Below are positions 44,945 to 57,039 of a stretch of DNA of 64,000 nt, piece by piece (within the stretch, counting starts at the first letter, position 1; each line of letters opens with the position of its first letter). The DNA is from Rheum nobile (taxonomy: Eukaryota; Streptophyta; Magnoliopsida; Caryophyllales; Polygonaceae). The notes under the pieces are model-generated. The model was not told where the DNA came from and searched no databases. It worked only from the letters and a program-made list of their open reading frames with translations. Location: NCBI GenBank assembly GCA_027886185.1, contig WOAB01000528.1, forward strand, positions 1,116,001-1,180,000, written 5' to 3'. The translations under genes were made by a program, and so were the position numbers.

Positions 44945-45385
44945 ATGCTACTCTTCCTATTGTCAATTGATTTTAAGATAGAACCCTATCGGGATTGTAT
45001 GTTGGGCTTATATGTGCATGTGTGCACCTACGTGCACGACCCTCAATCCATTGGCTCATAGGCTTTCACATAGTATCAAAGCATGTTTGGTCATGGGTCA
45101 GTTATTGGATCAATTGGGTTTGTTATAAAGATATTAAGATGCCCACTCACATCCATTTGTTCAAGTGTCAACTAGGTCAATGATCGTTGCACTTGTTTGG
45201 CGTGTTGGAATGTAAGTTCAAAAGTGTATGGATATTAATGCCTAATACATAAGGTTGGTTGATCATATCTTTTTTTTTTGGTCGAAAGATTGACCATATC
45301 TATTACCAACTGATTTTAGGATGTAAGTCCATCAGGTTTATATATTGGGCTTATACGTATGCGCATGCATACCCGTAAAAAAAGA
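44945..45385 (+). mobile_element. Second TRIM-like copy, 5'-truncated
   Basis: An LTR end resembling the first TRIM stops at 45070 (GGCTTTCACA), then a primer-site-like TAGTATCAAAGC, about 130 bp of interior ending GTTGCACTTGTTTGGCG, and a second repeat starting TGTTGGAATG at 45203 and carrying CAACTGATTTTAGGATG and GGGCTTATACGTATGCGCAT. Shared interior words with 39314-39537 (TTGCACTTG just before the second repeat) link the two copies. The 5' part of the first repeat is missing. Confidence 0.55.
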
Positions 45386-45864
45386 GATTCAAACATAGGA
45401 CCCTCCAACTTTTTGTGGCCAATATAATTTACAAAATTATTCTCATATCACGATAAATGTGTGGCTCAGGTGGCAAATTACACATCATTCTTCATGAAGA
45501 CCGACGTTTGACTCTTCTCCCAAACATACGGAGTATTCTCTTTCATTTCCCCCTTTGCCCGAGCCTTTCTCTACTTCCCATGCGTTCATATTTTCCTTGA
45601 CCGTGGGCCCCATTCTTCCATCATGTTCAAATTGAATTTTTGTAAATATAAATTATATTGAATTATTGAGATTAATATACTAGTTTTGTTAAACCTTGGT
45701 CTCTAATGTCTCTTATTTAATATTGTATAGTACTAATTATATAGTTCAATTTCTAATACTTATTATATATCAAATCACATTTTGTTTGCAAAAGATTGTC
45801 AAATTTTGAAAATAAGTGCATGTAAATTTGTAAGTATTTTTTTTATTAACAAGGCTTAAGTATA

Positions 45865-45869
45865 ACACG
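45865..45869. repeat. Target-site duplication ACACG (left) of the copia element
   Basis: ACACG precedes the left LTR and recurs at 54008-54012 after the right LTR. Confidence 0.92.
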
Positions 45870-46771
45870 TGTAATGGTAGAAACCCTAGTTTGAGTTCGC
45901 TTCGATCGAGTTAACCCAGAAATGTTTGACAAACCTCAAAAACAGAAAGAGAAAGCTAGCAAAAGGGGACACACCGAATTGGTAACGCAGTTCAGATAAA
46001 GTCTTACGTCTGCGGAGCCTCAAGAAAGGAGACTCAACCAAATCCACTAGGCATCACATGCCTCAAGAGTCACACAGTTACAAAGCAAGCACACATGCGG
46101 CAAAGGAAAGGAACAAGAGAAGAAACAAGGCACAAGAGCAAGACAAGAATAGAGAAAAGAGAAGAAGCAAGTCCCCTGGAAGGACACAGAGAAGCTCAAG
46201 CAAGCTTCACACAATCGAGCAACCACAGTGCTCCGAGCTGTCTCTCTTTCTCTCTTTCTTTTTGTCTCTTTCTTTCTCTATCTCTCAATCTCTGGCACCA
46301 TCGGAATCCACCAAAGGAGTAGGTGAGATTCGCTCTCAAGGAGCCATTCTCAGCAAAACTCCAAACGGCGATCTTCTACAGTGACAGCAAGAGGTTACCA
46401 GATTAGGGTAAAAGTGGCCCTTATAAGGCTGCCTCTAAATGCCTCAAACGATGCCGTCTCGCAAGCTGAAGGAAAGGGGCTACGTCCAACAACGCAAGCC
46501 AAGGCCCAACAACAAAAAGAGGCCCATTACAATCGACAAGTGGAGAATAGGCCCAAGAGCAACAATAGAAACACATGGTCAAGCAATTGGGCTCATGAGT
46601 TACTTTGCCAAAGATGGCTAAGACTCAATGAGCCAACCATGACTCAACCATGGCTTGGTCACTCATGTCCATGTCTCCTACAGTCCATGACCTCTACCTA
46701 GCCTAGTGTAAAGCTTAAAACATAGGACAACAAGAGTTCACATATTACAACTTTGGATTACAAACATTACA
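45870..46771 (-). mobile_element. 3' LTR of the copia element
   Basis: 902 bp, TG...CA ends. It contains a pyrimidine-rich run (CTCTCTTTCTCTC near 46240-46285). The frames at 46058-46384 and 46381-46701 recur at the same places in the other LTR and are not genes. Confidence 0.95.
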
Positions 46772-46790
46772 AATGCCCTCCTAATCCAAG
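46772..46790 (-). promoter_or_regulatory. Polypurine tract of the copia element
   Basis: The minus strand reads GGATTAGGAGGGCATT directly before the 3' LTR. Confidence 0.7.
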
Positions 46791-46877
46791 TGTTGAGATA
46801 TGCTGCCTTCAGTCGCCATAGTGGATTTGGAACATCATTGCCTCTCGTCCATCGTCGGCCACTTAGCTCAAGTGAGC

Positions 46878-48180
46878 TCAGTTTGCATCCCAAATGTGCA
46901 AAAAATTCCTACAAAATGAGAACTTGTCAGCAGTGACTATCTTGGTGCCAAAATCTGCAGGATTATACTCACCTTTGATCTTCTTAACCTCAAGCACTTT
47001 CTCTTCCACTTTATTTCTAATAAAATGGTGTCTGACATCTATGTGCTTAGACCTTTCATGAAACATAGGGTCTTTACACAAATATAAAGCACTTTGACTG
47101 TCCATATGCAAAATAGGTAACATAGGAACAATCTGTATCTCACTCAAAATGTCAGTCAACCATATAGCCTCTTTAGCTGCCTCAATAGCTGCTATATACT
47201 CAGTAGAAGATAAAGCTACAACAGATTGTAACTGTGATTTCCATGAAATGCAATTACCAGCCCAAGTATAATAATAAGCAGTTGTGGACTTTCTATTGTC
47301 CTTGTTACTAGCATAATCAGAATCCACATAGCCAAACAATTCATTTGCAGAAGAATGCTCAGTGTAAACAAGACAAAGATCCTTAGTACTACAAATATAT
47401 CTAAGTAGAAATTTCATAGCAAACCAATGGCATTCTGCAGGATTAGACATAAACCTACTGAGAACACTAATAACAAAGGCCAAATCAGGTCGAGTGCAGA
47501 GCATAGCATACATGACAGAGCCCACAACAACATCATAAGGAACTTTAGACATCTTAGCTATATCATGAGCAATGGTGGGACAATTCTTTTTAGTTAAGTC
47601 TAAATGCCCTCCTAAGGGAATAGAAGTAGGTTTAGAGTCAGACATACTGAATCTATCAAGCACCTTTTTCACATAATCACATTGGGACAACCACATAGTT
47701 TTTCTTTTTCTGTCTCTAGTGATTTTAATCCCTAGGATTTTCTGAGCAACTCCTAAATCTTTCATGTCAAAGTGCAGTTTCAAATCTCTTTTAACACCAG
47801 CAATGAGAATTTTAGAGTTGCACATTAATAGAATATCATCAACATAGAGAAGCATATATAAGGGGGATTTAGACTTAACACCCTTGAAGCATAGGCATGT
47901 ATCATATCTGCTCCTTTGAAAACCAAGTTTCCTCATGCATGAATCGAATTTTATGTTCCACTGCCTAGGGGACTGCTTAAGGCCATATATAGATTTTTTA
48001 ATAAACATACATGATCAGGCTTAGCAAAATCCATAAAGCCCTTAGACTGTTTCATATAAATAGTTTCATGCAAATCACCATGCAAAAAAGCAGTTTTAAC
48101 ATCCATTTGTTCAAGTTCCTAGTCAAACACAACAGTCATAGCCAAGAGAAGTCTTAAAGTCTTATATTTCACCACAGGAG
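46878..48180 (-). pseudogene. Copia RT C-terminal part and RNase H
   Basis: The frame 48008-46878 (376 codons) begins KKSIYGLKQSPRQWN and has the RT catalytic box LLYVDDILLM. RNase H follows (YVDSDYASNKDNRKST, ALSSTEYIAAIEAAKEAIW, with the acids expected for RNase H) and ends at GEYNPADFGTKIVTADKF. Upstream, in the neighbouring frame, the residues ELEQMDVKTAFLHGDLHETI continue the RT, but a TAG at 48118-48120 and a frameshift in an A-run near 48000 break it. RT and RNase H copy the element RNA into DNA inside the particle. Confidence 0.9.
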
Positions 48181-48925
48181 CAAAGATGTCATTATAGTCT
48201 ATGCCTTCTTTTTGAGTAAAGCCTTTAGCTACCAATCTAGCTTTATACCTAGGAGGATCACCACTGTGAGCCCCCTCTTTTAATTTATAAATCCATTTAC
48301 AGTCAATAAGTCTAGCATTAGCAGGTTTAGGAACTAATATCCAGGTATTGTTAACATGCATAGACAAGACTTCCTCCTTCATAGCATCAAGCCAGTACTT
48401 AGCATGCACACATTTAATGGCTAATTCATATGTTTCAAGAGTAAAGGAATTCACAACCTCAGAAGCAATGAAGGCAAACTCAATCAGATTCACATCATAC
48501 TCAACACAATTATACATGAACCTCCTATTAGGAACCACAATCCTAGGTTGTCTATCTCTAGTCAATTGATAGTCATTCAAATTTTGAACAACAACATCAG
48601 AAATTGAGTTATCATGCTCAAAGACAGGTTCAGGTAAACTTACTTGCCCACCTAATTGGTGAGTAGATGTGTCCTCGGTAACCTCATTTTGGTCATCCTG
48701 ACCTTGTGCAGGAGCATGGCCTTCATGCTCCTCATTGTGCTCTTCAGGTCCATTGGTGTCCATTGACCCATCATGGCTTTGAGCAGTGTCATATTCATCA
48801 CCTTCCTCAGTTTCTGCTTCATGGGGGCAGGTAGAACCTTGCACTTTCTTCATTTGTACCTGCATTCTCAACATTTGCATTAGTAACAGTCTTGAAATGA
48901 AATTCATTTTCATTAAAAGTGGCAT
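48119..48925 (-). pseudogene. Copia RT N-terminal part
   Basis: From 48800 downward the minus-strand frame reads an acidic linker, then EEVLSMHVNNTWILVPKPA, KWIYKLKEGAHSGDPPRYKARLVAKGFTQ and DIFAPVVKYKTLRLLLAM, the conserved start of copia RT. It is one frame away from the gag-integrase frame. The crossing lies at about 48819-48850, and a stop ends it at 48118. Confidence 0.88.
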
Positions 48926-51020
48926 TCCTTGAAGTTATTACTTTATAACCATGAGGTTGTATAAGTAATAACTTATAGCCCTTAAACCCCTCAAGATAAC
49001 CCAACATGACACATTTTTGAGCCCTAGGTTGTAATTTACATTGTGATATGTGGGAATATGCAGTACAACCAAATGGCTTTAAATGTGACAAATTAGGTTT
49101 CTTTCCAGTCCACAACTGTTGTGGAGTTTTAAAGTCCACAACATAAGAGGGAGATCTGTTTATGAGGTAGCAAGCAGTTGTGACTGCCTCACCCCACAAA
49201 GATGGCTTCATGCCAGCACTGATGAGCAGGCACCTTGCTTTTTCAAGCAAGGTTCTGTTCATCCTCTCAGCAGTGCCATTCTGCTGAGGTGTTCCAGGCA
49301 CAGTAAGGTATCTTTTAATGCCAAATTGAAGACATAAATCTTTAAAAACATGATTGCAGAACTCAAGGCCATTATATGTTTTTAAACACTTAAGTTTTTG
49401 ACTTGACTCATTTTCAACATGGGCTTTCCAGTTCTTGAATGTGTTAAAGGCATCATCCTTAGATTTTAGCAAGTATACCCAAACTTTTCTAGAGAAATGA
49501 TCTATAAAAGAGATGAAATATTTCCTCCCTCCTACAGTATCAACTTGAGAGGGACCCCACAGATCAGAGTGCACATACTCAAGGGGCCTCTCAGCTCTAT
49601 AAGTAGACTTGCTAAAACTATGATAGTTTTTCTTGCCAAAAACACAGTTTTCACAGAAGCTCAAGTCAGATGACTTTTTATCAATAATGCCAGTCTTATA
49701 CAGATAATTTAAGCCTTTCATTCCAATATGACCAAGTCTGTTGTGCCACATCTTAGTGAGGTCAAGTGTCATCCCAATATCCACAGTTGAAATATTAAGT
49801 TCAGGAGATGATATCACATGATACAACCCTCCCTTCTTAATACTCTTGATAAGAGAAATGTCATTTCTAATGACTTCTCTTATGCCATTGTGGGTATTGA
49901 TATGACATCCTAAATCATCAAAGACAGACTCAGACATGAGGTTTCTCCTCAAGCCAGGTACCCACCTGACTTGTTGGAGTGTCCTCACTTTCCCATCAAA
50001 CATCCTAATAGGAACTCTACCAACTCCCTTAATAGGAAAAACAGTATGGTCCCCCAAAAGGACTTCTCCCCCATCACATTCATGCAAAGACTCAAACAAG
50101 GTTTTATCATAGGTAGCATGCATAGTACAATCAGAGTCAAGAATCCAAGCATCAGTCATAACATGATGGGCACACATGAGAAGCTCATAAGGATAAGTAG
50201 TGCAAGTCTCAACAATAGCAGCAGTTTCATTAGCATTTTTAGTATTGTCATCTTTAGTCTTCTTATGACAGTCTTTAATGAAATCACCCTTCTTGCCACA
50301 ATAGTAACATGTTCTACTATCCTTTTTCTCATGGTCATTCTTCTCAGTTTTTTCAGATTTTTTCTTATCCTTTTTCTGAGAATTCTTGTTGTTCTTATAT
50401 TTGCCTTTAGCCATCAACACTTCAGTTTTAACCTCAGTTTTCTTGTCATTCTTAGACTTAAACACTTTCATGATCTCATTTTTCTCAAGTATAGCCTCAA
50501 TTATCTTTTCTTTAGTTAATTTCTCAGAGCTATATTGAATCACATCTTTAAAAGTGTCAAACTGAGGAGGCAAAGAACTAAGCAACAACACAGCTTGGTG
50601 AGTATCTTTTATCTTGTCATCACATCTTTCTAATTCTTGAGTCATTCTCAGAAATTTGTCAAGATTTTCATTTAATGACATGCTGACATCCATTTTAAAA
50701 GTGAACAAGGGACATAGAAGAGATATTCTACTAGGCAATGATTTAGACAGGTAAAGTTCTTCTAAAGCTTCCCACATTTTTTTAGAGTCAGAAATACTCA
50801 CAACTTGACGAGCCACGTCGTCAGTCAACCTTATCATGATTTCAGAATGAGCTTGCTCATCAAGCTCCACCTTATCAGAAGTAGAGGTATCAACAGGGTA
50901 CTCTCCCTTAACAGCTTTCCAGCATTTTTCCTTGATTAACACTACTTTCATTTTGACTTGCCACATGGCAAAGTCACCAGTGCCATCAAATGGTTTGATT
51001 CTGACATTGTTTTCTGCCAT
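48819..51020 (-). pseudogene. Copia gag, protease and integrase (733 codons)
   Basis: Gag (MAENNVRIKPFDGTGDF..., SISDSKKMWEALEELYLSKS) is followed by a zinc knuckle near residue 238 that reads CYYCGKKGDFIKDC, with Asp in place of the expected His. The protease site reads WILDSDCTMHAT, where DSG is expected. Integrase has the HHCC finger (HNRLGHIGMKGL, CENCVFGK), a first acid in SDLWGP, a second site reading LKTYNGLEF where a D-N-G triplet is expected, and TPQQNGTAERMNRTL. The frame is open but three functional residues are altered, so the polyprotein should be inactive. A frameshift near 48820-48850 separates it from RT. Confidence 0.92.
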
Positions 51021-51315
51021 TGAAATAACTCAAGTCAGTAAACATAGAAACAAGGATAAGGCAGAAAATAATCACCTCAGACATAATCTCTATCTCAAAC
51101 ACTCAGTTAGGATAGAAATAGCAAGGAGTCTTCTTTTCAGGAAGACAAGCACACATCAAGAGGGTCACAGAAGCACACAGCAAGAGGAACTGTGAGATAA
51201 AGCTTACACCTAACAAGTTAGGGCTTCATCTCACAACTTCCAGAATAAGACAATACACAGTCCAAGACTTGTAAGTTCACAAGGGAACTTACAGTTGAGG
51301 AGCTTTATTGTCAAA

Positions 51316-51320
51316 CTGCT
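51316..51320. repeat. Target-site duplication CTGCT of the nested insertion
   Basis: CTGCT occurs at 51316-51320 and exactly again at 52817-52821. Confidence 0.8.
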
Positions 51321-52816
51321 TGATAACAGGTTTTTTGTCGTGTAAAAACTGCTATGCAAAATATCCAAACAAACCTTAAACCGTAGTCCTAGGTAAGTAC
51401 ATGTCGAATCCACAGGGAGGCGAATTCTATCTTAATATGCAATTTGTATGTCAAACTAAAGTAACCAAAGGTTTTTTTTTGTGAGTTTAATTAATCTAAG
51501 CATGCAAAAGTAAACAACTAGATGTGATGGATTCAGTAATGGGGAAAAGCACTTAGTCAAACAACATCCACTATTCGTATGACAAGTTGATCATAGATAC
51601 TCATTCAAAATCTCATGCAATGGAAATTCCAATTCCTTTTCAAATATAACTAATAGCACAACCAGATACTATTAGCACTAACTAATTAAACAACCCTGAA
51701 ACTATCAAGATTCAGTTTAACAGCAGCCTTACGGATAGGAATATAGTTGGATACAATTCTAGCATAAAACAACCAGATATTATCCTAGAATGTAAATCAG
51801 TTCTCTTCTGCATAAGACTAGCACAATCAGTTACTAGTACGATGCAGTTGCTACTCTGAAATAGATATGCTCAACCAGTAACAATCTAAATCTAGCAATA
51901 GATCAATAACAATAAACCCTAGTTGCATCCAAATAGAGATTATCAATATCAATCATAAGCAACTTAAGCAAGAGAAAGATAAAAACCATGCAATAGATTA
52001 AGAACAAGAGTCTCACAACTTAATCAAAACGAAAAGCTTCAGCGTCTGACTAAGCCAGGGAGGCTTAGTTCTTCATAACGTAGAAAGGGAAATTAGGGTT
52101 TCAGAGTTATGATGATTGATTGGCAAAAAGCCTTTTTCTCAACCCTAATATACTAAAGGAAATAAAATCTAAATTAATCTAAAACGAATTAATAAAATAA
52201 TAAACTAAAACAGGAAATTAATCCCGCATTCTCGGCAAAGCCTCTCGTTCTCGGCCTTTGAATTCTCGCTCCAGCAGCTGCTCGGTCGGAATTGTGCAAC
52301 TTCGGCCCACCTCAAGCAGCTGCCCATCACGGCCCAACTCCAATTTGCCTTCGCTGATGTCGTGGATGACATCATCCCTCCAATTCTTCAATTCTCCAGC
52401 CAATTTCCGATGCTTCTCGGCTTCACTTCACGCGTGGGCTGGGCTCCTTCAATTGGGCCTTCTCCAGCATGCTTCTTCTCGGCCCACTTCCAATTTGCAA
52501 GCATCAGCACGCCAATATCATCATGATGTCATCTTCCAATTCTTCAATTCAATTCACGCGGGCATCAGCTTTCACGTGGGCCTCTCCTTATCACGACCCA
52601 TCTTCAGCAAACACATGCCCGCTTTCAGCTTGTACGTGGGCCTTTATTCACTTGGGCCTAATTCTTCCTTCCAAATTCCAGCATCAGCACTCACGCGGGC
52701 TAATTAATTAATTTGCCCCCACACGCCTTGCACATGAATGTGTCTAAATCTACCCGAATGGCACCAATAAAACCTCTAATGACTCTTACTTAAGCCCTAC
52801 AAAGTAGTGCTTATCA
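51321..52816. mobile_element. Solo-LTR-like insertion in the copia leader
   Basis: 1496 bp begins TGATAACAGG and ends TGCTTATCA (inverted TGATAA/TTATCA ends) and is flanked by the 5-bp duplication CTGCT. TG...CA ends plus a 5-bp duplication fit a solo LTR left by recombination, but a small complete element cannot be excluded. It contains the phrase GTCGAATCCACAGGGAGGCG near 51403 and a GC-rich part with repeated GCATCAGC and CACGTGGGCC words at 52230-52700. Open frames there are not treated as genes. I cannot assign the family. Confidence 0.72.
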
Positions 52817-53089
52817 CTGCTCAAGGGTCAAACGAGAGCAAAAACAAACACCAGAGTTTCACAGAGGCAGGTGTAAGAGCAAACCCTAATTTCTCCAAGG
52901 TTTTTAAGATATGAAAAGAACACATTCACAGTTTACCTCTAAGCCGACTAAAGCCACAAGAGGCCGTTGGCTTACAGTTGCAAAGATAGTTGTTTTTCAA
53001 AATCGGAAGAAGTAGGAGAATACTTTAGGTCTCAACACACTAAAAAAGCCTCAAAAACACACATGCGGAAGCGACAAACAAGAACCAAG

Positions 53090-53102
53090 AGCTATGATAC
53101 CA
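53090..53102 (-). promoter_or_regulatory. Primer binding site of the copia element
   Basis: The minus strand reads TGGTATCATAGCT, three bases from the 5' LTR edge at 53106. One base differs from the usual iMet complement. Confidence 0.85.
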
Positions 53103-53105
53103 ATT

Positions 53106-54007
53106 TGTAATGGTAGAAACCCTAGTTTGAGTTCGCTTCGATTGAGTTAACCCAGAAACGTTTGACAAACCTCAAAAACAGAAAGAGAAAGCAAGCAAAA
53201 AGGGACACACATAATTTGTAACGCAGTTCAAACAAAGTCCTACGTCTGTGGAGCCTCAAGAGGGGAGACTCAACCAAATCCACTAGGCATCACATGCCTC
53301 AAGAGTCACACAGTTACAAAGCAAGCACACAGGCGGCAAAGGAAAGGAACAAGAGAAGAAACAAGGCACAAGAGCAAGACAAGAACAAGGAAAAGAGAAG
53401 AAGCAAGTCCCCTGGAAGGACACAGAGAAGCTCAAGCAAGCTTCACACAATCGAGCAACCACAGTACTCTGAGCTGTCTCTCTTTCTCTCTTTCTTTTTG
53501 TCTCTTTCTTTCTCTATCTCTCAATCTCTGGCACCATCGGAATCCACCAAGGGAGTAGGTGAGATTCACTCTCAAGGAGCCATTCTCAGCAAAACTCCAA
53601 ACGGCGATCTTCTACAGTGACAGCGAGAGGTTACCAGATTAGGGTAAAGGTGACCCTTATAAGGCAGCCTCTAAATGCCTCAAACGACGCCATCTCGCAA
53701 GCTGAAGGAAAGGGGCTACGTCCAACAACGCAAACCAAGGCCCAACAACAAGAAGAGGCCCATTACAATCGGCAAGTAGAGAATAGACCCAAGAGCAACA
53801 ACAGAAACACATGGTCAAGCAATTGGGCTCATGAGTTACTTTGCCAAAGATGGCTAAGACTCAATGAGCCAACCATGACTCGACCATGGCTTGGTCACTC
53901 ATGTCCATGTCTCCTACAGTCTCTGACCTCTACCTAGCCTGGTGCAAAGCTTAAAACATAGGACAACAAGAGTTCACATATTACAACTTTGAATTACAAA
54001 CATTACA
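53106..54007 (-). mobile_element. 5' LTR of the copia element
   Basis: 902 bp, the same length as the 3' LTR and nearly identical to it by eye. Confidence 0.95.
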
Positions 54008-54012
54008 ACACG

Positions 54013-54845
54013 TGTCTTTGACTAATTGAGATAACTTATAGGGACTTAAAAAAATTCTTGTATAGGCCCTCTAAAAATATCAAGACTATTATATGCTTAT
54101 GTGTGCACCTACGTACACGACCCTTAATCATTTTCACATAATTATTGTTTTAGAAAACACTACAAGTCACACATCAACACTAATGTTCTCTAGCTAGCTC
54201 GTACCCTTGAGCTCATATGATACCGTATATGACTTTAATTGATTTTCAATTATTAAATGATCTTATGTCTTATTTTTATCTATGACATTTCGAGCCCAAT
54301 GGATAAAACTCATACAATTATCCAAATGATCTAGAAATAGTTTATAGTAACCATGTCATTTTTTTCAAAATTAGTGGTACTTGATCAGCGATAAAAACTC
54401 TCATAAATTTTTAAGGTGATTGATTTCATATATCCCGAAAGGAGAGTATCTTACTCCCTTATCTCATCCTCCATCGTGTATTTTCACTTTTCACCCATGC
54501 CTTTATAAAATAGTTGCAACACTGAAGTGGCTTGTAATTACAAAGATTGATACACCATATTCGGAACAAGAAATTGATATGTACTTAGAAACTCGATTGA
54601 TCAACTCCGATTTGCATTCTGAATCAATCGCAGAACCATAAAATTCTGAAAGAGGGTGCATAATTTTTTTAATATTATATTAATATATAAAAATATGATA
54701 ATTTTGGAAGAGAGAGTTAGGAAAGTATTTTCCTTGATCGTATTGAATTAATCAGATTATAATATATATTGGCAACTAACTTTATCTCCAAGTTATCCAA
54801 AAGATATCTAGATACACAAGATAATTAATTATATATGTACAATAT
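54013..54845. other. AT-rich intergenic DNA
   Basis: Around 54090-54130 a short TRIM-LTR-like fragment (GTGTGCACCTACGTACACGA) matches 45020-45040. A 73-codon frame at 54420-54641 has no recognisable domain. Nothing else can be supported. Confidence 0.4.
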
Positions 54846-54849
54846 AATA

Positions 54850-55510
54850 TTGTGATACTCTCCCTCAAGCTGAAGCATGTGGATCAATAATGCCCAACTT
54901 GCCAAGAAGAAACTCAAACTGAGCCTTCCCAGGAGCCTTAGTGAACAAGTCGGTTGGCTGATTGGATGTGTAAACGTGGCGAGTAGAGATGTTGCCAGAT
55001 TGTACCTGATCACGAACCAAATGACAATCTATCTTGATATGGTTGGTGCGATCATGAAATACAGGATTAGCAGCTATGTGAATGATTGCCTGACTGCCAT
55101 AAAAGAGTCGCATAGGAAGAGAATGATGAACTCCTAGAGAGCGGAGTAAATACTTCAACAAAATCAACTCGCAACATGTAGAAGTCATAGCACGATACTC
55201 AACTTCAGTAGAGGACCGCAAAACAATGACTTGCTTCTTTGTCTTCTAAGAGATGGGAGACTGACCAAGTATAATGAAGTAACCGGTGAGAGAGTGACGC
55301 ATGATGGGACACGACGCCCAGTCTGAGTCGCAGTATGCGATGCGTTGAAGCGAGCTGGTAGCAGAAGGAAGCAACCCTTGGCCAGGGTGACCTTTCAAGT
55401 AGTGGAGAAGCCGAATGACAACATCCCAATGATCTAGCTTCGGTGCCTACATGAATTGAGCCAAAGTGTGAACGGAGTAGGACAACTCTGGACGAGATTG
55501 ATATAAATAA
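54850..55510 (-). pseudogene. Copia RT-RNase H remnant with PPT
   Basis: The minus-strand frame 55221-54865 has RSSTEVEYRAMTSTCCELIL, VFHDRTNHIKIDCHLVRDQV and a TDLFTKAPGKAQFEFLLGKLG end, the C-terminal RNase H part of a copia polyprotein. Upstream, around 55230-55480, the connection region can be read in shifting frames. After the stop the minus strand has CTTGAGGGAGAGTATCACAA, a polypurine tract and probable LTR start near 54855. The copy is truncated on its 5' side near 55500 and differs from the element at 45870. Confidence 0.82.
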
Positions 55511-55573
55511 TATTAATATCAATCTCACATGCATTCTCACACCGTACTTTAATTTTTTCTTGAAAACCAACAT

Positions 55574-56900
55574 TAATCTTCATCAACATTTTAGATTCAT
55601 TAGGAATAGCCAAAGACTCAAATACTTGAAACCGACAATCTCTTACCCGCACAATAAATTTGTCTATATTCGTTTTTGGAATAATTCAATTTAACACAAG
55701 TTCAATTGAACACGTGAATCAAATTAAATTAAGTTTGAATTATAAACAAAATAATTCAAGCAAATCTATACCTTGAATCGAAATACCCAAACCATCACGA
55801 TTTGAATTCATAAGATCGAAAATGAGTTGTTGTTTCAAAATTCAAATTGAGATGGTTCGGGTATGAATTTAGTTGTTTAGCCTGTTTTATCAGTCAAATA
55901 CTACTAATTTGAGTGCAAGAAATACGATTGTGAATTTGGACTGGAGTACCCATAAATTCAAGTATACCAACCGAAATTTTCCTAAAAAAATTAACATAAC
56001 GAACAAAAAAAACTTCTGAAATGAAGGGGGCACCAGACCCCCTACCCCTCAGTTCTACCCTTGTTCTGAATCACCAACCAATATATTAATGAATAATCAA
56101 AAGGGGAAAAGTATCTTGATTGATCAATAAAGGCCTTGTGCCTTGTTTGACACATTATTGATAAAGACTTTTTTATAAAAAAAAAAAAACTTTTTCTACT
56201 ATTTTCACATTTTCTCATAATATCCAAATTTCAAAGTTTTTATTATTTAAAAAAGTACTTTTTTATAAAAAAAATCTTTATAAATATACTTAAGGACGAT
56301 CTCGGTGCACCCCCACAATTTCTTTGTACACCTCCATTTTCAGAAATATGACAGATTTACCTTTTTGTTAAAATGTTCACCCTTTTATATGCCAAAATCT
56401 CAAACCTTCCAATTTCCTATAGAATACAACTTCATCTGTCTTACAATCTCATAATTTCTTATATAGTACTATTTCACCTCATTTTCTTATATAAATTCGT
56501 TTTTAATTTTTTAAACTATTTGTATCATTTATATTAAAAAATTGATGTTTGAAAACTAGCATTTGTATATAGATAGCAAAAGTAAAGGTTGTAGGAGGGA
56601 AGACAATGAAGATACGGTTAACGGTCGGCGGTGTTTGGTATCCATTAGAGATTAAGGGAAGAAAAATCATTTTTGATTTGTAAATGAGAATTAAGGTGAA
56701 TCTAGGATAATTTCTAAATCTAATAAGGATATAATTGTCTATATGAGAATGTATAAAAAAATTAGTGAGGTGGGCAAAGTAGCACCCTATACTTACCAAA
56801 CAAACTCTAACTCTATTACTCGATAACACTCAATATTCAATTGACAGATGTAATTTTTTGTCAAGTATAATTACGGATGTATTGGTATTTAAATTCAATT
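55574..56900. other. AT-rich intergenic DNA
   Basis: No gene found. A small inverted pair around TTTTTTATAAAAAAA near 56165-56275 is low-complexity. Short frames here lack recognisable domains. Confidence 0.4.
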
Positions 56901-57039
56901 GCGTAGCATGCAAGCCATAGTACGTTCTCCCTAGCCTGCACCTTTTTCTTTTCCTTATCAGATCTTTTCTTAGAGAACGCTAAAGAAAGCACGTGTGAAA
57001 GAGAATATAGAAAGAGATCCATATACACGAAAAACTCTA

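Larger units (their letters stand above)
51021..53089 (-). other. Leader of the copia element with a nested insertion
   Basis: Untranslated leader between the primer site and gag. It is split by the 1.5 kb insertion at 51321-52816. Without the insert, the leader would be about 570 bp. Confidence 0.75.
45870..54007 (-). mobile_element. Complete Ty1/copia retrotransposon (minus strand)
   Basis: 8138 bp with two 902-bp LTRs, TGTAATGG...CATTACA ends and the 5-bp duplication ACACG. In minus-strand order it holds the 5' LTR, a primer binding site, a leader with a nested insertion, gag, protease, integrase, RT, RNase H, a polypurine tract and the 3' LTR. Integrase before RT identifies copia. The gag start MAENNVRIKPFDGTG and the polyprotein resemble the Tnt1/Tork group. 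LTRs look nearly identical by eye, so the insertion is fairly recent, but the coding region has two frameshifts, one stop and changed key residues. Confidence 0.96.

Noticed and set aside
46058..46701. Paired plus-strand frames of about 107 codons, repeated at 53294-53937
   Set aside because: Exact counterparts in the two copia LTRs; antisense to the element and without domains.
49971..50519. 182-codon plus-strand frame
   Set aside because: Antisense shadow of the copia gag frame.
52258..52711. Plus-strand frames of 149 and 80 codons
   Set aside because: Inside the solo-LTR-like insertion, generated by GCATCAGC/CACGTGGGCC repeats, with no domain.
56160..56280. TTTTTATAAAAA inverted pairs as a possible terminator or MITE
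   Set aside because: Low-complexity AT runs, without flanking duplication or defined ends.
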